Assembly: GCF_004331265.1 (NCBI RefSeq)
Contig: NZ_SJOO01000001.1
Coordinates: 372,001 to 436,000, forward strand
Direction of reading: 5' to 3'
Origin: Enterobacter wuhouensis
GTDB taxonomy: Bacteria; Pseudomonadota; Gammaproteobacteria; Enterobacterales; Enterobacteriaceae
DNA length: 64,000 nucleotides
The position numbers were made by a program, and so were the translations under genes. A model generated the notes under the pieces. It did no database searches and was not told where the DNA came from. It was given only the letters and a program-made list of their open reading frames with translations. Positions 56,160 to 64,000 of the stretch are shown piece by piece (position 1 is the stretch's first letter; each line of letters begins with the position of its first letter).

Positions 56160-56684
56160 ATGAAACATAATATTATTGCTTGTGCATTAGCCTGCGCGAC
56201 CGTTTTTTCTTCCGCCTGGGCTGCTGATGGCACGGTAAACTTTACGGGTGAAATCCTCGACGAAGCTTGCAAAGTGAATATTGGTGCAAACAACACGATG
56301 GCTGTTGACCTGGGTAAAGTGTCTAAGGGCGCTTTCAGCGGTAAAGATAGTGAAGCGTCCGTCACTAAGTTCACCATCAAGCTGAAGGATTGCCCGGCGG
56401 CGGTTACGTCTGCGAAGGTGAAGTTTGACGGTAAACCAGACGCAGTCGACACCTCTCTGCTGGCAATCGCGCCGGTGACCGGTGCGGCGACGGGCGTGGC
56501 GATCAAGCTGATGACCGCCGATAAAGCGGCGCTGGGTCTGCATCAGGTTAACGACTATGCCTATACCCTCAAAAGCCGTGAAGAAAATAAACTGGATTTC
56601 TACGCGGGCTATAAAGCAACAGCGGCTACCGTTACTGCCGGTCCAGCTAACTCCGTAGCTAACTTTACCGTTAACTACAACTAA
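56160..56684 (+). CDS. Fimbrial major subunit, operon 2
   Basis: Type-1-like pilin of 174 residues, signal peptide about 1-21 (IIACALACATVFSSAWA, mature from ADGTVNF), disulfide cysteines (LDEACKVN; LKDCPAA) and the C-terminal NSVANFTVNYN. It resembles FimA-type shaft subunits more than the operon 1 pilin does. AAGGA lies just before the start. First of five genes, divergent from regulator 2. Confidence 0.9.
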   Translation: MKHNIIACALACATVFSSAWAADGTVNFTGEILDEACKVNIGANNTMAVDLGKVSKGAFSGKDSEASVTKFTIKLKDCPAAVTSAKVKFDGKPDAVDTSLLAIAPVTGAATGVAIKLMTADKAALGLHQVNDYAYTLKSREENKLDFYAGYKATAATVTAGPANSVANFTVNYN

Positions 56685-56705
56685 TTCTGTTGTTGTATTA
56701 AATCG

Positions 56706-56730
56706 AAGGGCCGGGATCTCGGCCCTTTTT
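56706..56730 (+). terminator. Attenuator/terminator after the major pilin, operon 2
   Basis: AAGGGCCG / CGGCCCTT with a GGATCT loop, followed by further T residues. A real terminator-like hairpin inside the operon; partial read-through would yield excess pilin over chaperone and usher. Confidence 0.8.
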
Positions 56731-56745
56731 ATACCGAGGTATCAC

Positions 56746-57423
56746 ATGCTCTCACTGAGTAAATCCCTTATTGCCTGCCTGCTTTTTACTGCGGGTATTT
56801 CTGCTGCCAATGCAGGCGTGATCATCGGCGGGACGCGCATTATTTTTGACGGCAATAAAAGGGAATCCTCTATTAGCGTCAGTAACCCCGATACGACGCC
56901 ATATTTAATTCAGTCGTGGATAGAAACACAGGCGGGCGGCAGTGAGAAAGCCCCGTTCATTATCACGCCGCCATTATATCGACTGGATAAAGATCAGAAA
57001 AACGTCGAGCGAATTATTTTAACCGGTTCGGTTCCGCAGGATAAAGAATCACTCTTCTGGCTAAATATTAAAGCTATTCCGTCAGGAGAGCGTAAAGACA
57101 ACACCCTGCAAATTGCGGTGAAAACCAGAATTAAGCTTATCTATCGCCCGGCAGCGCTGAGCGGCGTCATTCCAGAAGAGCTTGCCGACAGGTTAACCTG
57201 GCAGTTCAGCGGGCGTCAGATTCAGGTGACCAACCCAACGAACGTGGTGATGAACTTCAATGAAATAAACGTCAACGGTAACAGGCTGGACGATGTTTCG
57301 TATGTATTACCTGGATCAACGGCGCGTTTTGATTTACCGAAAGGTATCACCGCGGGGACGGTGACCTTCAAAATAATTAACGACTACGGCGGCACCGGAA
57401 ACGTACATAACGCCAGAATGTAA
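56746..57423 (+). CDS. Periplasmic fimbrial chaperone, operon 2
   Basis: PapD/FimC family, 225 residues, signal peptide about 1-22 (SLIACLLFTAGISAANA, mature from GVIIGGTR). Key segments: GGTRIIFDGNKRESSISVSN, PYLIQSWIE, FIITPPLYRLDK, ESLFWLNIKAIP and KTRIKLIYRP. More FimC/YbgP-like than the operon 1 chaperone. GAGG before the start. Confidence 0.94.
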   Translation: MLSLSKSLIACLLFTAGISAANAGVIIGGTRIIFDGNKRESSISVSNPDTTPYLIQSWIETQAGGSEKAPFIITPPLYRLDKDQKNVERIILTGSVPQDKESLFWLNIKAIPSGERKDNTLQIAVKTRIKLIYRPAALSGVIPEELADRLTWQFSGRQIQVTNPTNVVMNFNEINVNGNRLDDVSYVLPGSTARFDLPKGITAGTVTFKIINDYGGTGNVHNARM

Positions 57424-57474
57424 TCCGCTCCAGGGTAAATGACGCCTGTTTCGTACGGATGGAGTAACGTTTTT

Positions 57475-60003
57475 ATGATAAAAAATAAGCAGGTAATGTT
57501 TAAACCTGCACGCCTCGCTTTTTTGATGGCATTAGCGGCAGGGACACTTTCACCTATCGCCCATGCGCGTGATTATTTTAACCCTGAACTGATTGAACTG
57601 GATAACTCGGCGATGAAGGGCGTGGATCTGTCGGCGTTTGAATCCGGTTCGCAGCTGCCAGGCAGCTATCGTGTAGACGTCATTATTGACGATCTCATTG
57701 TGGATACCCGTGAAATTGAATTTGACGCAGTAAAAGGCGCTGACGGTGAGGAGTCGCTACAGCCCTGTTTGAGCGTGTCGCAGCTGAAGCGCTGGGGGGT
57801 AAAAACCGAGCAATTCCCGACGTTAGGCACGGACGATGAATGTGCGAAGCTGTCGGCAATCCCAAAGGCTTCTGCCGAGTTTTTGTTTACTGCCCAGCGG
57901 CTGCTCCTCAGCATTCCGCAGGCCGCACTGTCGCCGCAGGTGCGCGGCTACGTGCCGCCGGAAATGTGGGATGAAGGAATAACCGCAGCCATGCTCAACT
58001 ATAGCCTGAGCGGTTCAAACACCCGCGTGCAGAACGGGCGTGACAGCAATACGCAGTACGCCAACCTGCGCCCGGGGATTAACGTGGGGCCGTGGCGATT
58101 GCGCAATTACACCACCTGGAGTCGGGACGGAAACGGTAGCGACGCGTGGGATACGGTGTACACCTATGCCCAGCGGGCGATCGTCCCGCTTAAGGCGCAG
58201 CTCACCGCCGGGGACAGCTCCTCTCCGGCAGACGTGTTCGACAGCATGCCCTTTCGCGGTATGCAGCTGGCCTCTGATGACGACATGATGCCGGATTCGC
58301 TAAAAGGCTATGCGCCCGTGGTGCGCGGCATCGCCCGGAGCAACGCGCAGGTGATCATCCGCCAGAATGGCTATCAGATTTATCAACGCTACGTGGCGCC
58401 GGGCGCGTTTGAAATTACGGATCTGTTTCCCACCGGCGGAGCGGGGGATCTGGCCGTTACCGTCAAGGAGAGCGACGGCAGCGAGCAGCACTTCACCGTG
58501 GCCTTTGCGTCCCTACCGGTACTGCAGCGTGAAGGGCAGATTAAATACGCGGCGACGGGAGGCCAGTACCGCGCCTATAACAGTGAGGTAGAGAAAACCC
58601 CTTTCGGGCAGCTGACGGGAATTTACGGCCTGCCTCATGGACTGACGCTGTATGGCGGGGTACAGGGTTCCAGCAAGTATCAATCGCTGGCGCTGGGCGT
58701 AGGGAAAAATATGGGCGACCTGGGCGCATTCTCTACCGACGTTATACAGGCATGGTCAACGCCACAGAAGATGCCGAAAAGCCGCGGCCAGTCCTGGCGC
58801 ATACGCTACAGCAAAAACTTTGTGGAGACGGGTACAAACTTTGCCATCGCCGGTTATCGCTACTCTACCAGCGGGTTTTACGGCATGCAGGAGGTGCTCG
58901 ACTCTTACGGCGACAGCAATGCGTTACAGGATCGCCGTCGCAATCGTGCGGAGCTGACCATGAGTCAACATCTTGGCGAAAGCTACGGCACGGTGATGTT
59001 AAGCGCGATTCGTGAGAACTACTGGAATTCCGCTAAGACCCTGGCGTCTCTTAGCCTGGGATATAACAACGCCTGGAACAGCGTGAGCTATGGGATCGCT
59101 TACACCTACAGCAAAAACGGCAGTACCGACAGCAACGGCATGGTGATCCGCTATGATACCGATCGTCAGATTGCGTTAAACATCAGCGTACCGCTGGACG
59201 CCTTCTTGCCCCGCACCTGGGCCAGCTACGGCATGAACTCCAGCAGGAATGCCAGCACGACACATAGCCTGGGGCTGAATGGCACCGCGCTGGAAAACAA
59301 TGCCCTGAGCTGGAGCGTACAGCAAAGCTACGGCACGGATGGCGTCGGTTATACGGGCAGCGTCAACGGCGATTACAAAGGAACCTATGGTGAGGCTTCG
59401 TTAGGGTATGGTTACGACAAGGAGAGCAACCGCCTGAACTACGGCCTTCAGGGAGCGGTTATGGCGCATGCCGATGGGGTAACACTTTCTCAGCCGCTGG
59501 GTGAAACCAACGTACTGTTAAAGGCTCCCGGCGCGAAAGGGGTGAGCATTCAGAACCAGAGCGGGGCGAAAACGGACTGGCGCGGCTATACCACGGTCAG
59601 AGACCTTACGCCGTATCGGAAAAATAACGTGGCGCTGGCAACCGAAACGCTGCCGGAAGATGTTGAGCTGGAATTAACGGACAGAACCGTTATTCCCACC
59701 CGAGGCGCAATCGTGAAAGCGGATTATGTGGCGGATGTAGGGATGCGCGCATTAATAACGCTTACGCAGATGAATGGGCAGTCCGTGCCTTTCGGTGCCA
59801 TTGTGACAGTAGAAAAGGGCGAAAAATCAAAAAGCTTTATTGTAGGCGATAGCGGCCAGGTGTTTATGTCAGGGTTAGAGCCGCAGGGGGCGTTATATGC
59901 GAAATGGGGCGACGAGCGTGCGCAGTCGTGTCGGGCAACGTTCACGCTTAATAAAGAAAATCTGCTGAATGGAATAGCATTATCAAAAATGGCGTGCGTA
60001 TAA
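57475..60003 (+). CDS. Outer membrane fimbrial usher, operon 2
   Basis: FimD-family usher, 842 residues from the chosen start (MIKNKQVMFKPARLAFLMAL), which has GGAG about ten bases upstream and gives a normal signal peptide (cleavage after SPIAHA). An ATG 12 codons earlier is an alternative. Landmarks: DYFNPELIELDN, PFRGMQLASDDDMMPDSLKGY, YVAPGAFEITDLFP, VTVKESDGSEQHF and the C-terminal cysteine pair (QSCRATF; KMACV). Complete. Confidence 0.93.
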   Translation: MIKNKQVMFKPARLAFLMALAAGTLSPIAHARDYFNPELIELDNSAMKGVDLSAFESGSQLPGSYRVDVIIDDLIVDTREIEFDAVKGADGEESLQPCLSVSQLKRWGVKTEQFPTLGTDDECAKLSAIPKASAEFLFTAQRLLLSIPQAALSPQVRGYVPPEMWDEGITAAMLNYSLSGSNTRVQNGRDSNTQYANLRPGINVGPWRLRNYTTWSRDGNGSDAWDTVYTYAQRAIVPLKAQLTAGDSSSPADVFDSMPFRGMQLASDDDMMPDSLKGYAPVVRGIARSNAQVIIRQNGYQIYQRYVAPGAFEITDLFPTGGAGDLAVTVKESDGSEQHFTVAFASLPVLQREGQIKYAATGGQYRAYNSEVEKTPFGQLTGIYGLPHGLTLYGGVQGSSKYQSLALGVGKNMGDLGAFSTDVIQAWSTPQKMPKSRGQSWRIRYSKNFVETGTNFAIAGYRYSTSGFYGMQEVLDSYGDSNALQDRRRNRAELTMSQHLGESYGTVMLSAIRENYWNSAKTLASLSLGYNNAWNSVSYGIAYTYSKNGSTDSNGMVIRYDTDRQIALNISVPLDAFLPRTWASYGMNSSRNASTTHSLGLNGTALENNALSWSVQQSYGTDGVGYTGSVNGDYKGTYGEASLGYGYDKESNRLNYGLQGAVMAHADGVTLSQPLGETNVLLKAPGAKGVSIQNQSGAKTDWRGYTTVRDLTPYRKNNVALATETLPEDVELELTDRTVIPTRGAIVKADYVADVGMRALITLTQMNGQSVPFGAIVTVEKGEKSKSFIVGDSGQVFMSGLEPQGALYAKWGDERAQSCRATFTLNKENLLNGIALSKMACV

Positions 60004-60068
60004 CTTACTGGATTTAATATCCCTTTTAGCGCCTTTAAAATTCTCATTTCTTTACGGATGTTATTTTG

Positions 60069-61019
60069 ATGATCAATAAATTTAAACTGAATAGGCTGTT
60101 AGGCTTATCGCTGATGCTGGTCGGGATTTATTCTTCAGCCTGTTTCGCAGGTTGCAGAATGTACTCATCAGTGAGGGGGGACGTTAATTTTGGAAATGTA
60201 TACGTGCAAAGGGACGTTGCGATAGGCAGCACGATAGCCTCGACAACCGTCAGGGCAACCGGATCGCGATTAGCGCACTGCGATCCTGGAGCGCAATATC
60301 TCAATATAGTGTATTTAGGCGGCGTGAAAACAGGGCTGCGGGATGTCTTTGCCACCAATATTACCGGGGTTGGTATCCGGGGCAAGGTATGGGGAAACTA
60401 TCCGCTGTCCGTGCCCGCCTCAGCGCAGTACTCTGACGGTTCCACGAGCTTTTACGATAACTACACGCACCACTATGAGCTGGTAAAGGTGGGGGATATA
60501 CGCTCCGGACAGTTATCTGGCGGCGAAATACTGCGAGTGACCTATGACGGCGGCGGCGTTGGCCTTGTCCATACGGTTACGTCCGCAACAGTAACGCAGC
60601 TTAGCTGCAGTATTTCAGGAAATAATATCAATTTTCCGATAGGGAATGTTCCGTTAGCGAATTTTAAAAATAGAATCGGCAGTAATCCGGAGGGATCTAC
60701 AGTAATAAAAAATTTGCAGCTCAGCTGTGACCCGCAGGCCAATATCCATATCACCATGCGAGGCGCGCAAAACCCCGATGTTTACGACCGCAGCGTATTA
60801 GCGTTAACGGGACAGGGTAATAATGATGTTGCAAGTGGCGTTGGTGTGCAATTGCTCTATCACAATATACCGCTGACGTTTAATGAGCGCATTCATCTAA
60901 AACGATCCGGGGGCGGGCAGGAGATGTTACCTATTACCGCTCGTTATTATCAAACAAGAGAGTCGGTTTCTGCAGGGAAAGCTAACGCATCAGCGACCCT
61001 GGACCTGACCTACCAATAA
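60069..61019 (+). CDS. Two-domain fimbrial tip adhesin, operon 2
   Basis: 316 residues: signal peptide about 1-26 (LGLSLMLVGIYSSACFA, mature from GCRMYSS), N-terminal domain (about 27-175) with a cysteine pair (GCRMY; LAHCDPG), C-terminal pilin domain (about 176-316; VTQLSCSISG and LQLSCDPQ) ending in ASATLDLTYQ. Size and place match two-domain adhesins. The ATG at 60069 is preferred over a TTG just before it. Receptor unknown. Confidence 0.78.
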   Translation: MINKFKLNRLLGLSLMLVGIYSSACFAGCRMYSSVRGDVNFGNVYVQRDVAIGSTIASTTVRATGSRLAHCDPGAQYLNIVYLGGVKTGLRDVFATNITGVGIRGKVWGNYPLSVPASAQYSDGSTSFYDNYTHHYELVKVGDIRSGQLSGGEILRVTYDGGGVGLVHTVTSATVTQLSCSISGNNINFPIGNVPLANFKNRIGSNPEGSTVIKNLQLSCDPQANIHITMRGAQNPDVYDRSVLALTGQGNNDVASGVGVQLLYHNIPLTFNERIHLKRSGGGQEMLPITARYYQTRESVSAGKANASATLDLTYQ

Positions 61020-61035
61020 CCATAAGGAAATAAAA

Positions 61036-61557
61036 ATGGCGAAATTATCCATTATCGCTTTGGCGACGCTCGGCTTAATGATGGCAAACAGCAAGATAGT
61101 TGCGGCTGATACGGTCAATCTGAATATTACCGGAAACGTGGTTTCCGCGCCGTGCATCGTGAACGGTGGATCGGGGAATATTAATGTCAATCTGGGCGAT
61201 ATTCAGGCGAGCACGCTGGCAGAGGCTTATTCTGCTTCTACGGTGGTTCCATTTGATATCAGATTATCAAATTGCCCGAATGGAATATCAAGAGTAGAAG
61301 CAACCTTTACAGGCACCAGCGATCCGGTGGCCGGAACCAGTTTTTACAAGAGCACCGGTACGGCCAGTAACGTGGCGGTAGCATTACTCACGGCGAGCAC
61401 CGGCACGCTTAAGGGCAACGGAACGACAAGTATTATGCATGTACAAACCGACCGTACTGCCTCATTACCCATGCACGCCAAGGCATACTCACGCATGGGT
61501 GGGGCCAGTGCGGGCACCATCAGATCCGTGGTGACGCTGGGCTTTACCTATCAGTAA
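61036..61557 (+). CDS. Minor fimbrial subunit, operon 2
   Basis: Pilin-fold protein of 173 residues; signal peptide about 1-24 (LATLGLMMANSKIVAA), cysteines in VSAPCIVNG and LSNCPNG, end SVVTLGFTYQ. Last gene of operon 2, 16 bases after the adhesin, with AAGGAA before the start. Probably an adaptor between adhesin and shaft. No plus-strand terminator is obvious after it. Confidence 0.85.
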   Translation: MAKLSIIALATLGLMMANSKIVAADTVNLNITGNVVSAPCIVNGGSGNINVNLGDIQASTLAEAYSASTVVPFDIRLSNCPNGISRVEATFTGTSDPVAGTSFYKSTGTASNVAVALLTASTGTLKGNGTTSIMHVQTDRTASLPMHAKAYSRMGGASAGTIRSVVTLGFTYQ

Positions 61558-61588
61558 GCATTGTTCAAGGCGAGTAGGTTGATTCAAA

Positions 61589-61614
61589 TAAAAAAAGCCC
61601 GTCAGAGAACGGGC
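61589..61614 (-). terminator. Terminator for the minus-strand small membrane protein gene
   Basis: Read on the minus strand: GCCCGT / ACGGGC stem with a six-base loop, then seven T residues. The T-run orientation shows it ends leftward transcription, which supports a real gene at 61743-61883. Confidence 0.8.
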
Positions 61615-61742
61615 GAAATAAGCAAATGATTTATTGATTCGTTACCTGCCATCAAGGAAGCTAACGACGCGTATTCTATGCGTCTGGCATAATTGCGGAT
61701 AGCTGACAAATTCGGTAGGTGAAACAAGGGATTAAACGTGCG

Positions 61743-61883
61743 TTACGGGGCTTCAATGGTCGGGTAAATACTGTTTTCCAGATAGGCGACCAGATACCAA
61801 ATCTCACCGCTGAAGATAAACCAGAAGCCGAATATAATAAGGCTTGAAATGATTATGATGAGTATAATTTCTGTTTTTCCCAT
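61743..61883 (-). CDS. Small single-span membrane protein (46 residues)
   Basis: Translation: MGKTEIILIIIISSLIIFGF..., a short N-terminus, one hydrophobic span (about residues 5-25), a conserved-looking FSGEIWYLVAYLENSIYP segment and the end TIEAP. No signal peptidase site. Size and pattern recall the Ecr-type small regulatory membrane proteins annotated in Enterobacter and relatives; that is from memory and uncertain. Supporting evidence that it is a gene: proper length for the type, minus-strand terminator about 130 bases downstream, same strand as dgcM. The ribosome site is weak (GGGTGGGTAA). Confidence 0.6.
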   Translation of the reverse strand: MGKTEIILIIIISSLIIFGFWFIFSGEIWYLVAYLENSIYPTIEAP

Positions 61884-61957
61884 CGCAGATATTACCCACC
61901 CTGATTCTGTTTATCCAAGGTGGGCATTGTAGCGAGGGTTTTTAAGACACACCAGTT

Positions 61958-63190
61958 TTATGCTGCCAGCACTTTATTGCGTCCGTCATTCTTGGCGCGA
62001 TACAGCGCATCATCCACCCGCTTGAACAGCTCATCGATGCTTTCCCCCTGATTGTGCCGCGCCACGCCGATACTAACCGTGAATCTGGGTAAGCCTGGAA
62101 TGGTGATATGGGCGACGGCGGCGCGAAGGGTTTCGGCAATCTGCATGGCGGTTTCGAGCGAGGTTCGCGGCAACAGGATCACAAACTCTTCGCCGCCCCA
62201 GCGAAAGACAACATCGTCTTTACGACTGCAGGCTTCGAGCATACGCGCCAGGGAGATGAGTACTTCATCCCCCTTCAGATGGCCAAAGGCGTCGTTTATG
62301 TTTTTGAAGCGATCGGTATCCACCAGCAGCAGGCTAAACTGCTGCTGCGCAGGAAGGTGAGACGGGTTGGTCTGCTCCGTGATGGTATAGAACTGACGGC
62401 GGTTGAGCAGACCCGTCATCGAATCCCGCTGCGCGGCGTATTCCAGCTCTTGCTCCAGGCGCTTTTGCTCGGTGATATCGTGAATGATGCACAGCATCAG
62501 TTTGTCACCGTAAATTTCGATGGGCCCCGCATAGGTCTGCACGTGACGGGTTGAGCCATCAGCCAGGCGGTGAATGAAATTAAGGGGTTTATGCCCGCCC
62601 GGCAGCGCGGCGATTTCGGTCATTACCGGCAAAATATCCCGGCCGAGAGCGTTTATCTCCCAGGTATGCCTGGCGCACATGTCATCGTGGGAATAGCCGT
62701 AAAAGTTAAGTGCCGCCACGTTTGCATCAACAATTTGGCCGTCCCGCGCCGGGTCGATTAAGAGCATCGGCGCGCTATTGGTCAGGAAAAATCGAGCATA
62801 AAATCCCTGTTTTTTGCGCTGATAGGTTGCGGACCGGCTGGCTTTGAGACCGGACAGGGCGGGTTGAGGAAGCCCTTCAAAAACGATGACCTCGCCAAAC
62901 GGTTCGTAGTGGGCAAGGGACAGACGGCAACTCAGGGTCGAGTGCTGCTGATTGCGCCAGACGGTCCAGATTTCGATAATTTCCTGCTCGGTTTTTAGCT
63001 CTGGAACATACATTGACAGCTGCTGTTGCGCGTTCGCGGAATAGATGCCTTTGCGCAACTCATCAAGCGATTTATCCTGCATAATCTCAGCGGCAGCCGC
63101 GTTGGCAAAGATAATATGTTCAGATGCAGCTGAAATCAGCCACACGGGAGTTTTAATAAAGTTAAGCGCATCAAAACTGTATTGCGACAT
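61958..63190 (-). CDS. dgcM: Diguanylate cyclase DgcM (YdaM), PAS-GGDEF
   Basis: c-di-GMP synthase of 410 residues, the K-12 length, from MSQYSFDALNF. Layout: divergent N-terminal PAS (about 1-115), a second PAS (about 140-245, NSAPMLLIDPARDGQIVDANVAAL) and GGDEF domain with active site GGEEF (332-336). In E. coli DgcM activates MlrA and csgD and is held back by PdeR, which is also in this window. Start 63190 has AGGA eight bases upstream; a longer frame is rejected. The N-terminal third diverges from K-12 while the rest is nearly identical. Confidence 0.93.
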   Translation of the reverse strand: MSQYSFDALNFIKTPVWLISAASEHIIFANAAAAEIMQDKSLDELRKGIYSANAQQQLSMYVPELKTEQEIIEIWTVWRNQQHSTLSCRLSLAHYEPFGEVIVFEGLPQPALSGLKASRSATYQRKKQGFYARFFLTNSAPMLLIDPARDGQIVDANVAALNFYGYSHDDMCARHTWEINALGRDILPVMTEIAALPGGHKPLNFIHRLADGSTRHVQTYAGPIEIYGDKLMLCIIHDITEQKRLEQELEYAAQRDSMTGLLNRRQFYTITEQTNPSHLPAQQQFSLLLVDTDRFKNINDAFGHLKGDEVLISLARMLEACSRKDDVVFRWGGEEFVILLPRTSLETAMQIAETLRAAVAHITIPGLPRFTVSIGVARHNQGESIDELFKRVDDALYRAKNDGRNKVLAA

Positions 63191-63282
63191 AGGGAATTCC
63201 TGTACATCGGCACAGCGTGCCTGACGATCGCGGTGGAACTGACTCGCGTAGACTCCTCTGAAACATACTCCACTCAATGACA

Positions 63283-64000
63283 TCAGGCATGATTTTTTTG
63301 TGAAACAAAGGGGGTATCCGAATTTATTTTCCCGATGGGGATAATTTGTTTATCCGAATTCTTCTGCAGCAGCAGCCACGGAACCTGCTCGGCAGGCAAC
63401 GGGCGAGAGAACAAAAATCCCTGCAGATAATCGCAGCCAAGGTCGGTGAGTACGGCCTGCTGCTCTTCTGTCTCGATCCCCTCGGCAACGATACTCATCT
63501 CCATCGTTCTTGCGATATGAATGATGGTTTCAACCAGCTTGCGGCTTTTTTCATTTTCCAGCATTGAGCTGACAAAGCTTTTGTCGATCTTCAGCTCTTT
63601 CGCCGGTAGCACGCTGAGCATCAGCAGGTTGGAATAGCCCGTACCAAAATCATCAATAGAAACCGTTATCCCGGCCTGATTGAACGCATTCAAAAGCTCA
63701 ATGCTGCGGTCGAGGTTTTTAAGCGCAGTGCTCTCGGTGACTTCGAGGATAAGGCGGGAGGGGGAGAGATCATATTTTTGCAGCATTGACGAGACGATAG
63801 TAAAGATATCCGGCTGTTCAAACTGAATCGGGGATAGGTTAAAGGACAGCGTCCACTGGCTGAATCCTTGTTCAGTCCAGAAGTGAAGCTGCCGACAGGC
63901 TGCCTCAATCGCCCAGTTTCCAACGGGAATAATCAGCCCCGTTTGCTCCAGCGACGGAATGAACAGGTTGGGGAGTAAAACGCCTTGCTCAGGGTGCCGC
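63283..64000 (-). CDS. EAL-domain protein, C-terminal part (5' end outside window)
   Basis: The frame is open to the window edge, so this is the 3' part of a larger gene. Visible: about 239 residues of an EAL phosphodiesterase domain: GLIIPVGNWAIEAACRQL, LSFNLSPIQF, EVTESTA, the metal/loop-6 motif [25 protein letters not shown] and QGFLFSRPLP. These are the conserved motifs of active EAL domains, so c-di-GMP hydrolysis is likely; the EAL triplet itself lies outside. It precedes dgcM by about 90 bases in the same direction and may be co-transcribed, pairing a phosphodiesterase with a cyclase. Upstream domains cannot be seen. Confidence 0.88.
   Translation of the reverse strand, partial: RHPEQGVLLPNLFIPSLEQTGLIIPVGNWAIEAACRQLHFWTEQGFSQWTLSFNLSPIQFEQPDIFTIVSSMLQKYDLSPSRLILEVTESTALKNLDRSIELLNAFNQAGITVSIDDFGTGYSNLLMLSVLPAKELKIDKSFVSSMLENEKSRKLVETIIHIARTMEMSIVAEGIETEEQQAVLTDLGCDYLQGFLFSRPLPAEQVPWLLLQKNSDKQIIPIGKINSDTPFVSQKNHA

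Overview
The window is chromosomal DNA from a member of the Enterobacteriaceae. Gene content and order follow E. coli K-12 around acnA to mppA, with protein lengths that mostly match. Differences fit an Enterobacter/Lelliottia/Leclercia/Cronobacter-type genome better than Escherichia: an rpfF-type DSF synthase sits beside pdeR, the puu putrescine cluster is absent between sapA and pspF, ycjD and pspE are missing, and ycjV is intact. I cannot fix the genus from sequence alone. K-12 comparisons (gene order, lengths, residue numbers) are from memory, not from a search.

Core block (1-44.3 kb): the 3' end of acnA; ribA; pgpB; the lapA-lapB lipopolysaccharide control pair behind a predicted heat-shock promoter; pyrF-yciH; osmB; deoT; yciZ. 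Then a tail-to-tail pair, rpfF (fatty-acid signal synthase) and pdeR/rpfR (its GGDEF-EAL receptor), followed by rnb, yciW, fabI, the sapABCDF transporter operon, and pspF divergent from pspABCD with a sigma-54 promoter. The ycjMNOPQRSTUV-ompG cluster (glucoside phosphorylases, ABC importer, C3-oxidation/C4-epimerisation enzymes, porin) follows, with its LacI-type regulator ycjW convergent. Then ycjX-ycjF, tyrR, tpx, and a murein-peptide recycling group (ycjG, mpaA, mppA).

Accessory surface block (44.4-61.6 kb): between mppA and dgcM lie an autotransporter, an eight-gene chaperone-usher fimbrial operon, two paralogous IprA/YaiV-like (CRP-fold-type) regulators, and a second, five-gene chaperone-usher operon. 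Palindromes of the form RTCYAA-N4-RGAY stand upstream of all three adhesion units; I read them as a shared regulatory site, perhaps for one of the two local regulators. This is the most original signal in the window.

Right end: a small membrane protein, dgcM (PAS-GGDEF) and a gene cut by the window edge that encodes an EAL domain. pdeR and dgcM are the two halves of the c-di-GMP switch that in E. coli controls CsgD and curli, so the window carries a DSF signal, its c-di-GMP receptor, the receptor's cyclase partner and three surface adhesion systems. No tRNA, rRNA, insertion sequence, integrase or CRISPR array was seen.
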